Under the pieces are notes generated by a model that worked only from the letters and a program-made list of their open reading frames with translations, was not told the DNA's origin and did not search any database. This document shows, in pieces, positions 35,724 to 45,282 of a stretch of 56,442 bases of DNA (within the stretch, counting starts at the first letter, position 1; every line of letters begins with the position of its first letter). This DNA is from Methylomonas rivi. GTDB taxonomy: Bacteria > Pseudomonadota > Gammaproteobacteria > Methylococcales > Methylomonadaceae. The DNA lies in contig NZ_JANIBK010000010.1 in the NCBI RefSeq assembly GCF_024505165.1, forward strand, positions 1-56,442. Direction: 5' to 3'. The position numbers were made by a program, and so were the translations under genes.

Positions 35724-36881
35724 ATGTCTTCAGAAAACCACAATACCGATAAACAAACGCCGCCACCGGATTGGAAAATGGAGTTTGAAAAACAATGGAA
35801 AGCCATTTCCGATAAAACGGTCGATTTTTACCACGAACATGAAAAACTGTTTTCCCTGTCGAAAATCGCCGGCGTATTGGGCGGTTCATTGGTATTGGGC
35901 TGGCTGATCAGCGGTATTTATATTATCGATCAAGGTAATCGCGGTGTAGTCACCCGTTTCGGCGCGTATACCGAAACCACCCTGCCGGGCCCCCACTGGC
36001 ACATTCCGCTGCCGATCGAATCGGTCGGCGTGGTCAATGTCGAACAACAACGTTTCATCGAAGTGGGTTATAGCGATGCGACCCGCGTCAGCAAGTCTTC
36101 CGTGATTCCGCAAGAGTCTTTAATGTTGACCAGCGACGAGAATATCATCGCGGTGCGCCTGGCCGTGCAATACCAAATCAACAGTGCCAGGGATTATCTG
36201 TTTAATGTTAAAAGCAACGAACATACCTTGAAGCAGTTGACCGAAAGCGTGTTACGGGGCGTGATCGGCCGCAACAACATGGATTTCGTCTTGACCGAAG
36301 GCCGTAGCCAAATCGTGGCGGAAATCAAGGAAGAGATCCAGGAAGCCATGGACGAATACAAGGCCGGCATTATCGTAGCCAGCGTCAATCTGCAAGACGC
36401 CCAGCCGCCGGAAGAAGTACAGGGTGCTTTCGAAGATGCGATTCGGGCCCGGGAAGACAAACAACGCCTGATCAACGAAGCGGAAGCCTACAGCAATGAG
36501 ATCATTCCCAAGGCGCGCGGCGCGGCTTCCCGTATTTTGCAGGAAGCGGAAGCCTATGCGGCGGGTAAGGTGGCGAAAGCCAAGGGCGAAACCGAACGTT
36601 TCGATCAGCTGCTGGTGGAATACGAAAAAAGCCCGGCTATCACCCGCAAACGCTTGTATCTGGAAGCCAAGGAAAAACTCTACAGCTCGACCAATAAAAT
36701 CGTGGTCGACACCGACCAGCCGCCCGCGCTTTATATGCCGTTACAACAAACATCCGCGCCTCAAACGGCTCCCAGCGCGGCGGTTAGCGAACCTGAATCG
36801 CATATTGAGCAACATAGCGCCGACAAAAACCATGTGCGCAGCTCGTCGTCTAGTGAATTACGTCCCAGCAGGAGCAGATAA
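35724..36881 (+). CDS. hflK: FtsH protease modulator HflK
   Basis: 385 residues. One N-terminal membrane segment (about residues 45-70: SKIAGVLGGSLVLGWLISGI) is followed by an SPFH/band 7 domain (IDQGNRGVVTRFGAY, VQYQINSARDYLFNV). A charged coiled coil (REDKQRLINEAEAYSNEIIP) and a Pro/Ser-rich tail follow. HflK and HflC form a membrane assembly that holds and restrains FtsH. Its TAA overlaps the hflC ATG (TAATG). It lies in the light cluster, apart from any housekeeping copy. Confidence 0.94.
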   Translation: MSSENHNTDKQTPPPDWKMEFEKQWKAISDKTVDFYHEHEKLFSLSKIAGVLGGSLVLGWLISGIYIIDQGNRGVVTRFGAYTETTLPGPHWHIPLPIESVGVVNVEQQRFIEVGYSDATRVSKSSVIPQESLMLTSDENIIAVRLAVQYQINSARDYLFNVKSNEHTLKQLTESVLRGVIGRNNMDFVLTEGRSQIVAEIKEEIQEAMDEYKAGIIVASVNLQDAQPPEEVQGAFEDAIRAREDKQRLINEAEAYSNEIIPKARGAASRILQEAEAYAAGKVAKAKGETERFDQLLVEYEKSPAITRKRLYLEAKEKLYSSTNKIVVDTDQPPALYMPLQQTSAPQTAPSAAVSEPESHIEQHSADKNHVRSSSSSELRPSRSR

Positions 36882-37741
36882 TGAACAAAGCACAAGTCGT
36901 TTTTCCGGTCAGCCTGGCTTTTTTAGGCTTGGCGGCTATGTCGGTTTTTCATGTTAACGAGCATGAAAGAGCCATCCTGTTTCGTTTGGGCGAAATCGTT
37001 ACTTCCGACTTAAAGCCCGGACTCCATTTTAAGACCCCCATCATCAATAATGTCAGTACGTTTGATGCGCGCGTGCTGACCTTGGACGCCAAGTCCGAGC
37101 GTTTTCTTACCTCCGAAAAGAAGAACGTTATTGTCGACTCTTTCGTCAAGTGGCGAATCGGTGATGTGGGTCTTTTTTATACCACGGTCGGCGGCGACGA
37201 GTTTCAAGCCAATTTGCGCCTCGACCAGATCATGAAGGATGCCATGCGTAGCGAATTCGGCGTGCGCACCATCAAACAGCTGATCTCGGAAGACCGCAGC
37301 GAATTGCGCGATACCTTGCTGGAGAAATTGTCGCCGGCGGCGCAAAAATTCGGTATCGAGCTGATCGATATCCGCATTAAACGCATCGATTTGCCGCAGG
37401 AAGTCAGCAGCTCGGTATTTCAGCGCATGCGCGCCGAACGCGAACGGGTGGCGCGGGAATTCAGGTCGCAAGGCGCCGAAAGCGCCGAATTGATCAGCGC
37501 GGAAGCCGACAAGCAAAAGCAGGTGATCGTCGCCAACGCGCAACGGGAAGCGGAGAACCTGCGCGGCCGCGGCGATGCGGAATCGGCCGAGATTTATGCG
37601 AAAAGTTTCGGCAAAAACCCCGAGTTTTATGCCTTTTACCGCAGCCTGCAGGCCTATCAAGCCTCATTTGAAAATACTCAGGATACCTTGGTGTTAAAGC
37701 CGAATTCCGATTTTTTCAAATATTTCTCCAGCGAAAAATGA
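36881..37741 (+). CDS. hflC: FtsH protease modulator HflC
   Basis: 286 residues. An N-terminal membrane segment ([14 protein letters not shown]) then the SPFH domain ([40 protein letters not shown]), as in HflC. The coiled coil ([31 protein letters not shown]) follows. It ends with [16 protein letters not shown], typical of the family. It overlaps hflK by 1 base and is 16 bases before ftsH. Confidence 0.94.
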   Translation: MNKAQVVFPVSLAFLGLAAMSVFHVNEHERAILFRLGEIVTSDLKPGLHFKTPIINNVSTFDARVLTLDAKSERFLTSEKKNVIVDSFVKWRIGDVGLFYTTVGGDEFQANLRLDQIMKDAMRSEFGVRTIKQLISEDRSELRDTLLEKLSPAAQKFGIELIDIRIKRIDLPQEVSSSVFQRMRAERERVAREFRSQGAESAELISAEADKQKQVIVANAQREAENLRGRGDAESAEIYAKSFGKNPEFYAFYRSLQAYQASFENTQDTLVLKPNSDFFKYFSSEK

Positions 37742-37757
37742 GTTAGGAGAACCTATC

Positions 37758-39659
37758 ATGAAGAAAATTTTATTTTTTGTCGTCATCGTCGCGGCGATCG
37801 GGGTAGTGGTGTCTTCGATATTCAATCGAAACATGCCCGAATACGACCCGCATTACGAAATTTCCTATTCCGACTTTATCGAGGATGTGCGGAATAAAGT
37901 GGTGACCGAAGTGGTGGTCGATGGCAATTATGTGGACGGCAAACGCAATAACGGTACCCGCTTTGCCACCTATAACCCCAACGACATGCGCATGATCGAC
38001 GAGTTGCTGGAGTACGGCGTCAAGATCAAGGTCGAAAAGCCGCAGCCGCCGTCTACCCTGATGAATATTTTCATCTCCTGGGCGCCCACTTTATTGTTGA
38101 TTGCGGTGCTGGTGTATTTCATGCGCAAGCAATCTCAGATGGCGGGCGGGCGCGACGGCCAAATGGGCTTTGGTAAAAGCCGCGCCAAATTGATGGAAGA
38201 AGACCAAGTCAAGGTGCGGTTTAAAGATGTCGCCGGGGTTGAAGAAGCCAAGGAAGACGTGGTGGAAATGGTCGATTTCCTGAAAGATCCCGGCAAGTAC
38301 GAAGCGCTGGGCGGCAAAATTCCGCGCGGAGTATTGATGGTCGGCCCTCCCGGCACCGGTAAAACCTTGTTGGCGCGGGCGATTGCCGGCGAAGCCGGGG
38401 TGCCGTTTTTCTCCATCTCGGGTTCCGATTTCGTGGAAATGTTCGTCGGTGTCGGTGCCTCCCGGGTGCGGGACATGTTCGAACAAGCCAAGAAGCGGGC
38501 GCCCTGCATCATCTTTATCGACGAAATCGACGCGGTCGGCCGCCAGCGCGGCGGTGCCGGCATGGGCGGCGGTAACGACGAGCGCGAGCAAACCTTGAAC
38601 CAGTTGTTGGTGGAAATGGACGGTTTCAGCGGCAATGAAGGCATTATCGTCATCGCCGCCACCAACCGCGCCGATGTGCTCGACAAAGCCTTGTTGAGGC
38701 CGGGCCGCTTCGACCGTCAGGTGCAAGTCGGCTTGCCGGACATCAAGGGCCGCGAACAAATCCTTAAAGTACACGGCGAGCGGGTGCCTTTGGCGGATGA
38801 CGTGAATATCACCGATTTAGCGCGCGGTACGCCGGGGTTTTCCGGTGCCGAATTAGCCAACCTGATCAACGAAGGCGCCCTGTTCGCCGCCCGCAACAAT
38901 AAGCGCGTGGTGACCATGAACGATTTGGACAAAGCCCGCGACAAAATGATTATGGGAGCGGAGAAACGCACCATGGTGATGAGCCGCGAAGATTTGTTGA
39001 TGACGGCTTACCACGAAGCCGGCCATGCCATTGTCGGCCGCATGGTGCCTGAGCACGACCCCGTATATAAAGTCAGCATCATGCCGCGCGGTGGTGCGTT
39101 GGGTATTACCATGTTCTTGCCGGAGCGGGACCAGTACAGTGCCAGTAAAGACAAATTGGAAAGCCAAATCTCCAGTTTGTTCGGCGGCCGGATTGCGGAA
39201 GCCTTGATTTACGGTAAAAACAAGGTCACCACCGGCGCCTCGAACGATATTATGCGCGCCACGCAGTTGGCCAGAAACATGGTGACCAAGTGGGGGCTTT
39301 CCGACAAACTCGGGCCCATGGATTATGGCGACAACGAAGGCGGTTATATGGGGCCGCAGGCCAAACCGATGTCGGAAAAAATGGCGCAAACCATAGACGA
39401 AGAAATACGCGCCGTTATCGATAGCAATTACAACCGGGCGGAAACCATTCTGAAGGAAAATATCGAAATTCTGCACAACATGGCTCACGCGCTGCTGGAT
39501 TGGGAAACTATCGATAAGTACCAGATCGATGAGCTGATGCAGGGAAAAACCATTGCGCCTCCCGAGCCGGAAGCCGAACCGGCGGTAGTGGAAACCCAAT
39601 ACGAGTTAGGCGGCGAGCCTATCCAGGCCATTTCACAAGAGCCCGTCATGACCTCATAA
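37758..39659 (+). CDS. ftsH: Membrane ATP-dependent zinc protease FtsH
   Basis: 633 residues. Two N-terminal membrane segments (about 4-22 and 102-122), AAA domain with Walker A GPPGTGKT at 196-203, Walker [10 protein letters not shown] at about 251-259, and the protease site HEAGH at 419-423. FtsH degrades misfolded or unassembled membrane proteins. The hflK-hflC-ftsH trio in one operon is uncommon, as ftsH normally lies with ftsJ. A second, housekeeping ftsH probably exists elsewhere. A strong terminator follows at 39674-39712. Confidence 0.96.
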   Translation: MKKILFFVVIVAAIGVVVSSIFNRNMPEYDPHYEISYSDFIEDVRNKVVTEVVVDGNYVDGKRNNGTRFATYNPNDMRMIDELLEYGVKIKVEKPQPPSTLMNIFISWAPTLLLIAVLVYFMRKQSQMAGGRDGQMGFGKSRAKLMEEDQVKVRFKDVAGVEEAKEDVVEMVDFLKDPGKYEALGGKIPRGVLMVGPPGTGKTLLARAIAGEAGVPFFSISGSDFVEMFVGVGASRVRDMFEQAKKRAPCIIFIDEIDAVGRQRGGAGMGGGNDEREQTLNQLLVEMDGFSGNEGIIVIAATNRADVLDKALLRPGRFDRQVQVGLPDIKGREQILKVHGERVPLADDVNITDLARGTPGFSGAELANLINEGALFAARNNKRVVTMNDLDKARDKMIMGAEKRTMVMSREDLLMTAYHEAGHAIVGRMVPEHDPVYKVSIMPRGGALGITMFLPERDQYSASKDKLESQISSLFGGRIAEALIYGKNKVTTGASNDIMRATQLARNMVTKWGLSDKLGPMDYGDNEGGYMGPQAKPMSEKMAQTIDEEIRAVIDSNYNRAETILKENIEILHNMAHALLDWETIDKYQIDELMQGKTIAPPEPEAEPAVVETQYELGGEPIQAISQEPVMTS

Positions 39660-39673
39660 CCGTCCTCCTCTAT

Positions 39674-39712
39674 ATACCCTCCCAATGCAGTACTCCGGGA
39701 GGGTATTTTTTT
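39674..39712 (+). terminator. Rho-independent terminator after ftsH
   Basis: Perfect 10-bp stem ataccctccc (39674-39683) and gggagggtat (39697-39706), loop of 13 bases, followed by seven T. Confidence 0.9.
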
Positions 39713-39731
39713 ACAATAAGAGGTATCAACC

Positions 39732-40163
39732 ATGAATACCCGCTCTTTATCTCATGCATCGTTAAATATTCTGCAAATCGTTTTGCAGGTTAACTTTAAC
39801 GCCTCCGTCATAGTCATTTTGTTGGCCAGTATATTGTCTTTGACGGGTAGCGAATTCTTTTTCGAAAATACCAGCGATTTATACGGCCCCCTGGCTAATA
39901 ATTTACGCTTGGTATTGATATATCTGTGTTTGGTGCAAATAGCGGTATACGGCTTCCATCAAGTCAGCAGCAATTACACTGCCATCGTGGCGCTGGGCGC
40001 TTTTTTATTGCTGCTGATTATATCCGTGGAATACTATTCAACGGTCAATCAGGTCGAAATCGATGAAAACTATCAAAAAGTATTTTTATATGCGGGGTTG
40101 TCTCATTTATTGTACGGTGGAATTTGCGTTTTTAGGGAAAAGCGGCTAACGGAACCTGGCTAA
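39732..40163 (+). CDS. Small integral membrane protein of unknown function
   Basis: 143 residues with about four hydrophobic segments: ILQIVLQVNFNASVIVILLA, LVLIYLCLVQIAVYGF, AIVALGAFLLLLIISV and VFLYAGLSHLLYG. No known family. It has a start 20 bases after the ftsH terminator T-run, so it belongs to a new transcript. Confidence 0.7.
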   Translation: MNTRSLSHASLNILQIVLQVNFNASVIVILLASILSLTGSEFFFENTSDLYGPLANNLRLVLIYLCLVQIAVYGFHQVSSNYTAIVALGAFLLLLIISVEYYSTVNQVEIDENYQKVFLYAGLSHLLYGGICVFREKRLTEPG

Positions 40164-40330
40164 ATAATTTTGAAATGGTGAAGCCATGAATAAGTTAATT
40201 TAAATAAGCTGCATTTTAAACATTTTTCAACGATAAATGTCCTGGAAGATGGCGGGTAATGACGATGAAGTTTTTTCAGAAACTATATTGCTCGAGTTGA
40301 AAATGTTCGGTTTTAATCTGGGGGATTGTC

Positions 40331-40813
40331 ATGCATTTGAAGTTACCGTTTGATTCGACCAAACCGGTTGTCGGCGAGGCCAGTATAGAAATAGATAAAC
40401 CGCTCCCCGATGTATTCGCTTATGTCGGGGAACGATTTTTCGATAATTATCCGAAATGGGCCGTCGAAGTGGTCAAATTCGAGCCGCTGGACGGCCATAA
40501 GATGTTTGTCGGGGCAAAAGCAAAACAAGTGCGCAAGGATAACGACACCGAAATCGAATCGACTTTTACCATCACGGATTTTAAACCGCATGACAAATTA
40601 ATTTTAATGGGTATGGATCAGCCTTATAAGCACAGTTATATTGTAGATGCCGATGACCAAAAGAAACCTACCCGTCTGACTTTTCGCTTTGAATTACTGG
40701 AATTGGAAATCTTCATGCGTCCGTTTGAAAAACTGATTCGTTATGCTATCGAGGACGGCGCCGAGAATACCGTGGAAAATATAAAAAATCTGATTGCCAT
40801 CGAATGCAATTGA
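40331..40813 (+). CDS. SRPBCC/START-like protein of unknown function
   Basis: 160 residues. IDKPLPDVFAYVGERFFDNYPKW at the start and the late RLTFRFELLELEIFM helix fit the SRPBCC fold, which binds hydrophobic ligands. No membrane segment. It lies directly before the LOV gene (36 bases), so the two are probably co-expressed. Confidence 0.65.
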   Translation: MHLKLPFDSTKPVVGEASIEIDKPLPDVFAYVGERFFDNYPKWAVEVVKFEPLDGHKMFVGAKAKQVRKDNDTEIESTFTITDFKPHDKLILMGMDQPYKHSYIVDADDQKKPTRLTFRFELLELEIFMRPFEKLIRYAIEDGAENTVENIKNLIAIECN

Positions 40814-40849
40814 CAAGTATAAAAAAATAGACTGAATTGGAGCGCGAGC

Positions 40850-41302
40850 ATGAATTTTATTGTTGATAAAGACTCTGGCATTATTCCGCAAGTATTGTCC
40901 GCTATTTTGGACGAGTGCGTTAACGGCGTTACCTTGGCCGATCCGGATTTGGAGGATGCGCCGATAATATACGCCAATAAAGCATTTGAACGCTTAACCG
41001 GCTATTCTCAAGAGGAGATCGTCGGGCATAACTGCCGCTTTCTGCAAGGCGAGGATAGAGAACAACCCGCCCGGTATCTCATCGCCGAGGCCATGAGAAA
41101 GCGGGAGGGCGTTGAAGTGACTTTGCGCAATTATAAAAAAGATGGCACATTGTTTCATAACCATTTAAAGGTTATTCCGCTATTCGATAAAAAAAATCGG
41201 GTTATTTATTATCTCGGCGTGCAGTATGATATTACCCGGCAAGTCGATGCCAATAACGAAATAAATGCATTGACCGAGCTATTAAACGCCGGTCAAAAAT
41301 AA
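40850..41302 (+). CDS. Single-domain LOV blue-light photoreceptor
   Basis: 150 residues. The LOV core GHNCRFLQGEDREQ carries the photoactive Cys62, and ANKAFERLTGYSQEEI before it and RNYKKDGTLFHNHL after it (FMN contacts) complete the signature. A short C-terminal helix (DITRQVDANNEINALTELL) is the Jalpha-like linker for dimerisation. No effector domain is present, as in the short LOV proteins of Pseudomonas putida. Blue light would form an FMN-cysteinyl adduct. It lies in the light cluster between an SRPBCC protein and a sterol-desaturase homologue. Confidence 0.92.
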   Translation: MNFIVDKDSGIIPQVLSAILDECVNGVTLADPDLEDAPIIYANKAFERLTGYSQEEIVGHNCRFLQGEDREQPARYLIAEAMRKREGVEVTLRNYKKDGTLFHNHLKVIPLFDKKNRVIYYLGVQYDITRQVDANNEINALTELLNAGQK

Positions 41303-41335
41303 TGATTAAGCGGTTTTATAGATAGGGGCGGCGCT

Positions 41336-42163
41336 ATGGGGGCTTTGGAACATGCTGGAAAGGGTGACATGGCTTTTACCGGCGCTCTGTTCGGGTTGGC
41401 CATATTGGCATTTATGATATTGCTAGCCATGGAAAAATTTAAACCTTATAGAAATTTCACTCAAAAAGTTTATAAGGAATCTATTGTTACCAATACTACT
41501 GCCTTTCTAATCAATAATGTTATTTTAACGATTTTAAGGGCGTCTTCCTTGTTTTTGGTGGCGCAACAATTTTCATCCATTGGCTTATTAAGCGGCTTGG
41601 GGAACGGGCCGGTAAAATGGTTATTGGCGTTCGCATTTTTTGATTTGGCTATCTATGCATGGCATGTAGCCAGTCATAAATATGAATGGTTATGGCGTTT
41701 TCATAAAGTGCATCATAGCGATAAAAGCTTTAATGTATCCACGGGGTTTCGTTTTCATGTATTCGACCTGTTACTTGAAATAGTCTATAAATGCGTATTT
41801 GTAATTGTGGTCGGAGTCGATGCTTATTTGGTATTGTCAATTGAAATAGTGGAATTATTCTTCATATTTTTTCATCACGCCAATATTCGAGTGCCGAACG
41901 AGCAATTGTTATCGAATTATATTATTACGCCTTGTTTGCACCGTACCCATCATTCCACTTTGCGCATGGAGCATGATAGCAATTACGGTATTGTCCTGGC
42001 TATTTGGGACCGGATTTTCGGCACGCGCAAGGAATTGGTGCCGGTCAATATCGGTTTGGATTTGATTGAAGCCGAAAATTTTATTCAGTTGTTTTCGCTG
42101 GCTTTTATAACCGAGCGTAAGTTTAAACAATTACTGGGTTTGATACCTAAAGGCAAAAAGTAA
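41336..42163 (+). CDS. Fatty acid hydroxylase / sterol desaturase superfamily membrane protein
   Basis: 275 residues, about four membrane segments. The eight-histidine diiron pattern is seen: HVASHKYEW (HxxxH), RFHKVHHSD (HxxHH) and LHRTHHSTLR. The family hydroxylates or desaturates lipids. The substrate is unknown; carotenoid or hopanoid lipids are possible guesses. The place in the cluster suggests a photoprotective membrane change. Confidence 0.85.
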   Translation: MGALEHAGKGDMAFTGALFGLAILAFMILLAMEKFKPYRNFTQKVYKESIVTNTTAFLINNVILTILRASSLFLVAQQFSSIGLLSGLGNGPVKWLLAFAFFDLAIYAWHVASHKYEWLWRFHKVHHSDKSFNVSTGFRFHVFDLLLEIVYKCVFVIVVGVDAYLVLSIEIVELFFIFFHHANIRVPNEQLLSNYIITPCLHRTHHSTLRMEHDSNYGIVLAIWDRIFGTRKELVPVNIGLDLIEAENFIQLFSLAFITERKFKQLLGLIPKGKK

Positions 42164-42212
42164 CTTCACGCTGGCATTGTTCGGTACGGCCCAACCTGCA
42201 GGTAAATTCGGG

Positions 42213-43172
42213 ATGATTATAAAAACAGATAAAACCATCCCCGCGAGCGAAATCACCGATCCTTTAGTGTTTCAACAGCGGCGAAAAATTATCAAGGCCT
42301 TATTGGCGAGCGCCTTGCTTCCTGCCGGTATTGTCCCGGTTTCGGCGAATACAGAGCTCCAGCCGCGGTGGCCGGAGCCAACGGACAGCACTGACTCCGG
42401 CGGCTTAGGCCCGACAACCCCGGCCGAGTTGGTAAAAAACTACACAAATTATTATGAGTTTTCTTTTAATAAAGAGGACTCGACCGAATTGGCGCAAAGG
42501 CTGCCGACCGCCAATTGGACGATTGAAATCGGCGGCGAAGTGGAAAAGCCGGGCCATTATCAGTTGGAAGATATATTGAGCCGGCAGACGCTGAGAGAAT
42601 ACGTTTACCGCTTTCGTTGCGTCGAGGCTTGGTCCATGGTGGTGCCGTGGGTCGGTTTTCCGTTGGCGGAGCTCATCAAATGGGTCAAACCCTTGTCCGG
42701 CGCCAAGTTTGTTAAATTTACCTCGGTATATGACCCGGGTAGCATGCCTAAGCAGCGTATCGATGCCATGCTGAATTGGCCTTATGTGGAAGCATTACGC
42801 ATCGACGAAGCCGTGCATCCGCTGACGATTCTGGCGGCCGGTATGTATGGGGATGTACTGCCCAAGCAAAACGGCGCCGCCTTGCGTTTGGTGGTGCCTT
42901 GGAAATACGGCTTTAAAAGCATCAAGGCCATCGTTAAAATCGAGTTGCTGCAAAGAGCGCCGATGACGACTTGGCATGAGTTCGCGCCTTCCGAGTATGG
43001 GTTTTATGCCAATGTCAATCCATCCGTACCGCATCCGCGCTGGAGCCAGTTCAGCGAACGCCAACTGGGAAGCGGATTTTTTACCCCGCGCCGTCAAACG
43101 GAGCTTTATAACGGCTATGGCGAGCAAGTCGCTTCTTTGTATAGCGATATGGACTTACGGCACTTTTACTGA
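42213..43172 (+). CDS. msrP: Periplasmic methionine sulfoxide reductase, molybdopterin subunit MsrP
   Basis: 319 residues from ATG 42213; a TTG at 42177 would add an unconserved peptide. A twin-arginine signal (QRRKIIKALLASALLPAG) predicts Tat export with cofactor in place. The Mo-ligand Cys lies in YRFRCVEAWSMVVPWVGFPL, the MsrP signature. It repairs methionine sulfoxide in envelope proteins with electrons from MsrQ. Its TGA overlaps the msrQ ATG by one base. Confidence 0.95.
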   Translation: MIIKTDKTIPASEITDPLVFQQRRKIIKALLASALLPAGIVPVSANTELQPRWPEPTDSTDSGGLGPTTPAELVKNYTNYYEFSFNKEDSTELAQRLPTANWTIEIGGEVEKPGHYQLEDILSRQTLREYVYRFRCVEAWSMVVPWVGFPLAELIKWVKPLSGAKFVKFTSVYDPGSMPKQRIDAMLNWPYVEALRIDEAVHPLTILAAGMYGDVLPKQNGAALRLVVPWKYGFKSIKAIVKIELLQRAPMTTWHEFAPSEYGFYANVNPSVPHPRWSQFSERQLGSGFFTPRRQTELYNGYGEQVASLYSDMDLRHFY

Positions 43173-43813
43173 TGTGGCTGCGTATTAATAATGCATGGAT
43201 AGCGATTTCAATAGGCTGTTTGCTGCCCTTGTTTGGGCTGTTATTGGATATTGCGACCGATAATTTGGGCTCAAATCCGATTCAAGCTATTCATATTCGC
43301 CTGGGGGATTGGTCCTTGCGTTTTCTTTGCCTCACGCTGGCCATCACACCCATTCAAACCATGACTAAATGGCGGGGAATGGCTGACTATCGGCAAATGC
43401 TGGGCTTATACGCCTTTTTTTACGCCACCTTACATGTATTGGGCTATTTGTTTGTCGATCATGCCGGCGAGTGGGGGGTAATAGGGATCGATATTATCGA
43501 GAGTTCGTATATTTGGTTCGGTGTAATCGCTTATGTTATTGTCTTATCGTTGGCGATTACTTCGCCCAAATCGGCTAAAAAACGCTTGGGCAAAAACTGG
43601 AAAAAACTGCACAGGCTTATTTATTACGCCGCCGGTGCCGCCGTTATTCATTATTTTTGGCAACTTAAAGGTAATTTGTTTCAGCCTTTGTTTTATCTGA
43701 CCATCGTTGTATTTTTGTTGGGATTTAGGATTTTGGTTTGGCTAAAAAATCGGCAGTTGGCAAAATTGATGCTGCCAAAAGGGCGGCCGATTTCGCTGGA
43801 AGAAAACGACTGA
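43172..43813 (+). CDS. msrQ: Heme membrane subunit MsrQ
   Basis: 213 residues with six membrane segments (for example ISIGCLLPLFGLLLDIA and LYAFFYATLHVLGYLFVD). The conserved His residues of the ferric-reductase-like domain (TLHVLGYL and LHRLIYYAAGAAVIHYFW) bind heme. It passes quinol electrons to MsrP. Msr pair is next to the LOV and photolyase genes, so it may repair photo-oxidised proteins. Confidence 0.94.
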   Translation: MWLRINNAWIAISIGCLLPLFGLLLDIATDNLGSNPIQAIHIRLGDWSLRFLCLTLAITPIQTMTKWRGMADYRQMLGLYAFFYATLHVLGYLFVDHAGEWGVIGIDIIESSYIWFGVIAYVIVLSLAITSPKSAKKRLGKNWKKLHRLIYYAAGAAVIHYFWQLKGNLFQPLFYLTIVVFLLGFRILVWLKNRQLAKLMLPKGRPISLEEND

Positions 43814-43843
43814 TCTTGAATTAAGTTTTATCGGAGCGCGCCT

Positions 43844-44758
43844 ATGTCAAATAAACCTATTTTAATTACCGGCGGTACCGGTTTTTTGGGCAGTGCGTTG
43901 ACCTTTAAATGGTTGCAGGAAGATCAACCCGTAACCATTTTCAGCCGCAGTGCCGACAAAGTGCAGAGGGCGTTCGGCAATCGGGTTCAGGCCGTGACAC
44001 GAACCGAAGACTTGCCCGACGCCTCCGGCTATAGAGCCGTGGTGAATTTGGCGGGTGCGGGAATTTTCGATCAACGCTGGAGCGAAGCGCGTAAGCAGGT
44101 ACTGCGAGAAAGCCGCATCGATTTTACCCGGCAACTGGCCAACTGGATTAACCGTTCCGTTAGCCCGCCGGATGTATTGATTAACGGTTCAGCTATCGGT
44201 TTTTACGGCGACCAGGGCGATGCATTGCTGACCGAATTAAGTTCGCCCCAGGTCGATTTTTCCCAGCAATTATGCGCGGATTGGGAACAGGCTGCGCTGC
44301 AAGCCGAAGCCGGCGGCACGCGGGTTTGTCTGATACGCACAGGCTTGGTTTTGGGACGGAATGGCGGATTGCTGAAACGCATGTTGCTGCCGTTTCGTTT
44401 CGGTTTGGGCGGACGCTTGGGCCGGGGCGATCAGTGGATGTCCTGGGTGCATATACACGACTGGCTGGCAATTGTGCAAGCCATGATAGACAATCCCACT
44501 ATGCGGGGGGCTTATAATGCCACGGCGCCGATTCCGGTAACCAATACTGAGTTCAGCAATTGTTTGGCCGGGGTTTTAAACCGGCCCCTGTTGTTGCCGC
44601 TGCCGGAATTTGCGTTGAAATTATTACTGGGCGAAATGGCCGCGCTGGTGCTTGGCAGCCAGCGCGTCATTCCGCAACGGCTTTTGGACCAGGGCCACGT
44701 ATTTGAATTTACCCAACTCGATGTTGCCTTGCGCAATCTGCTGCTCCCCGCCCAATAA
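43844..44758 (+). CDS. TIGR01777/YfcH-family NAD(P)-binding epimerase-like protein
   Basis: 304 residues. The Rossmann start ILITGGTGFLGSAL, the mid AVVNLAGAGIFDQRW and the late GSAIGFYGDQGDALL and LGGRLGRGDQWMSWVHIHDW are the YfcH signature. The reaction is unknown. YfcH-like genes are known to sit with photolyase genes in some gammaproteobacteria. It ends 5 bases before the next gene. Confidence 0.9.
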   Translation: MSNKPILITGGTGFLGSALTFKWLQEDQPVTIFSRSADKVQRAFGNRVQAVTRTEDLPDASGYRAVVNLAGAGIFDQRWSEARKQVLRESRIDFTRQLANWINRSVSPPDVLINGSAIGFYGDQGDALLTELSSPQVDFSQQLCADWEQAALQAEAGGTRVCLIRTGLVLGRNGGLLKRMLLPFRFGLGGRLGRGDQWMSWVHIHDWLAIVQAMIDNPTMRGAYNATAPIPVTNTEFSNCLAGVLNRPLLLPLPEFALKLLLGEMAALVLGSQRVIPQRLLDQGHVFEFTQLDVALRNLLLPAQ

Positions 44759-44763
44759 TCACC

Positions 44764-45276
44764 ATGCTGATCGACAGCCTCTCTTTATTATTTGCCTTTA
44801 CTTCTTTCATCGCCTGGTACGAAGCGTTGTTGGTGGGCTTGGCGTTCGCCGTTCTGATTTACGCCATTACGCCCCCGCCTTTGCCGGAATGGGAAGAACG
44901 CACCCCGCCGACCTTGTATTTTTATCTGCAATGGAGCTGGCTGGGCTATTTGAAATTAAAAGATGCGTTCTGGCCCTTCTTTATTTTTTTTAACGGCATC
45001 TTGTTTTACATCGACTATCGGGTGCAAGAAGGCACTTTTACGGTAGCCAGTTGGGTAACCATGCATGTGATAATGGCCATGCCGTTGATTTACTGGACCG
45101 GCGCGGTATGGCGCTGTTCCAAAAACAGTTCCAGCCGCATTTGGCCCAGCGTGGCGCGCTGGCTGACGGTGGCGGCCTATTGCGATTTGGCATTGCGCTG
45201 GGTGATTTACCAGTATTACCCCAATATTCTGTTTAACTGCCAGCAAATGATTATTCACTGGGGCGATTGCGTATAG
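44764..45276 (+). CDS. Membrane protein of unknown function
   Basis: 170 residues with four to five hydrophobic segments; no family identified. It lies between the YfcH-like gene and the photolyase gene with very short gaps (5 and 6 bases), so it is surely in the same operon. Confidence 0.7.
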   Translation: MLIDSLSLLFAFTSFIAWYEALLVGLAFAVLIYAITPPPLPEWEERTPPTLYFYLQWSWLGYLKLKDAFWPFFIFFNGILFYIDYRVQEGTFTVASWVTMHVIMAMPLIYWTGAVWRCSKNSSSRIWPSVARWLTVAAYCDLALRWVIYQYYPNILFNCQQMIIHWGDCV

Positions 45277-45282
45277 CCCGGC

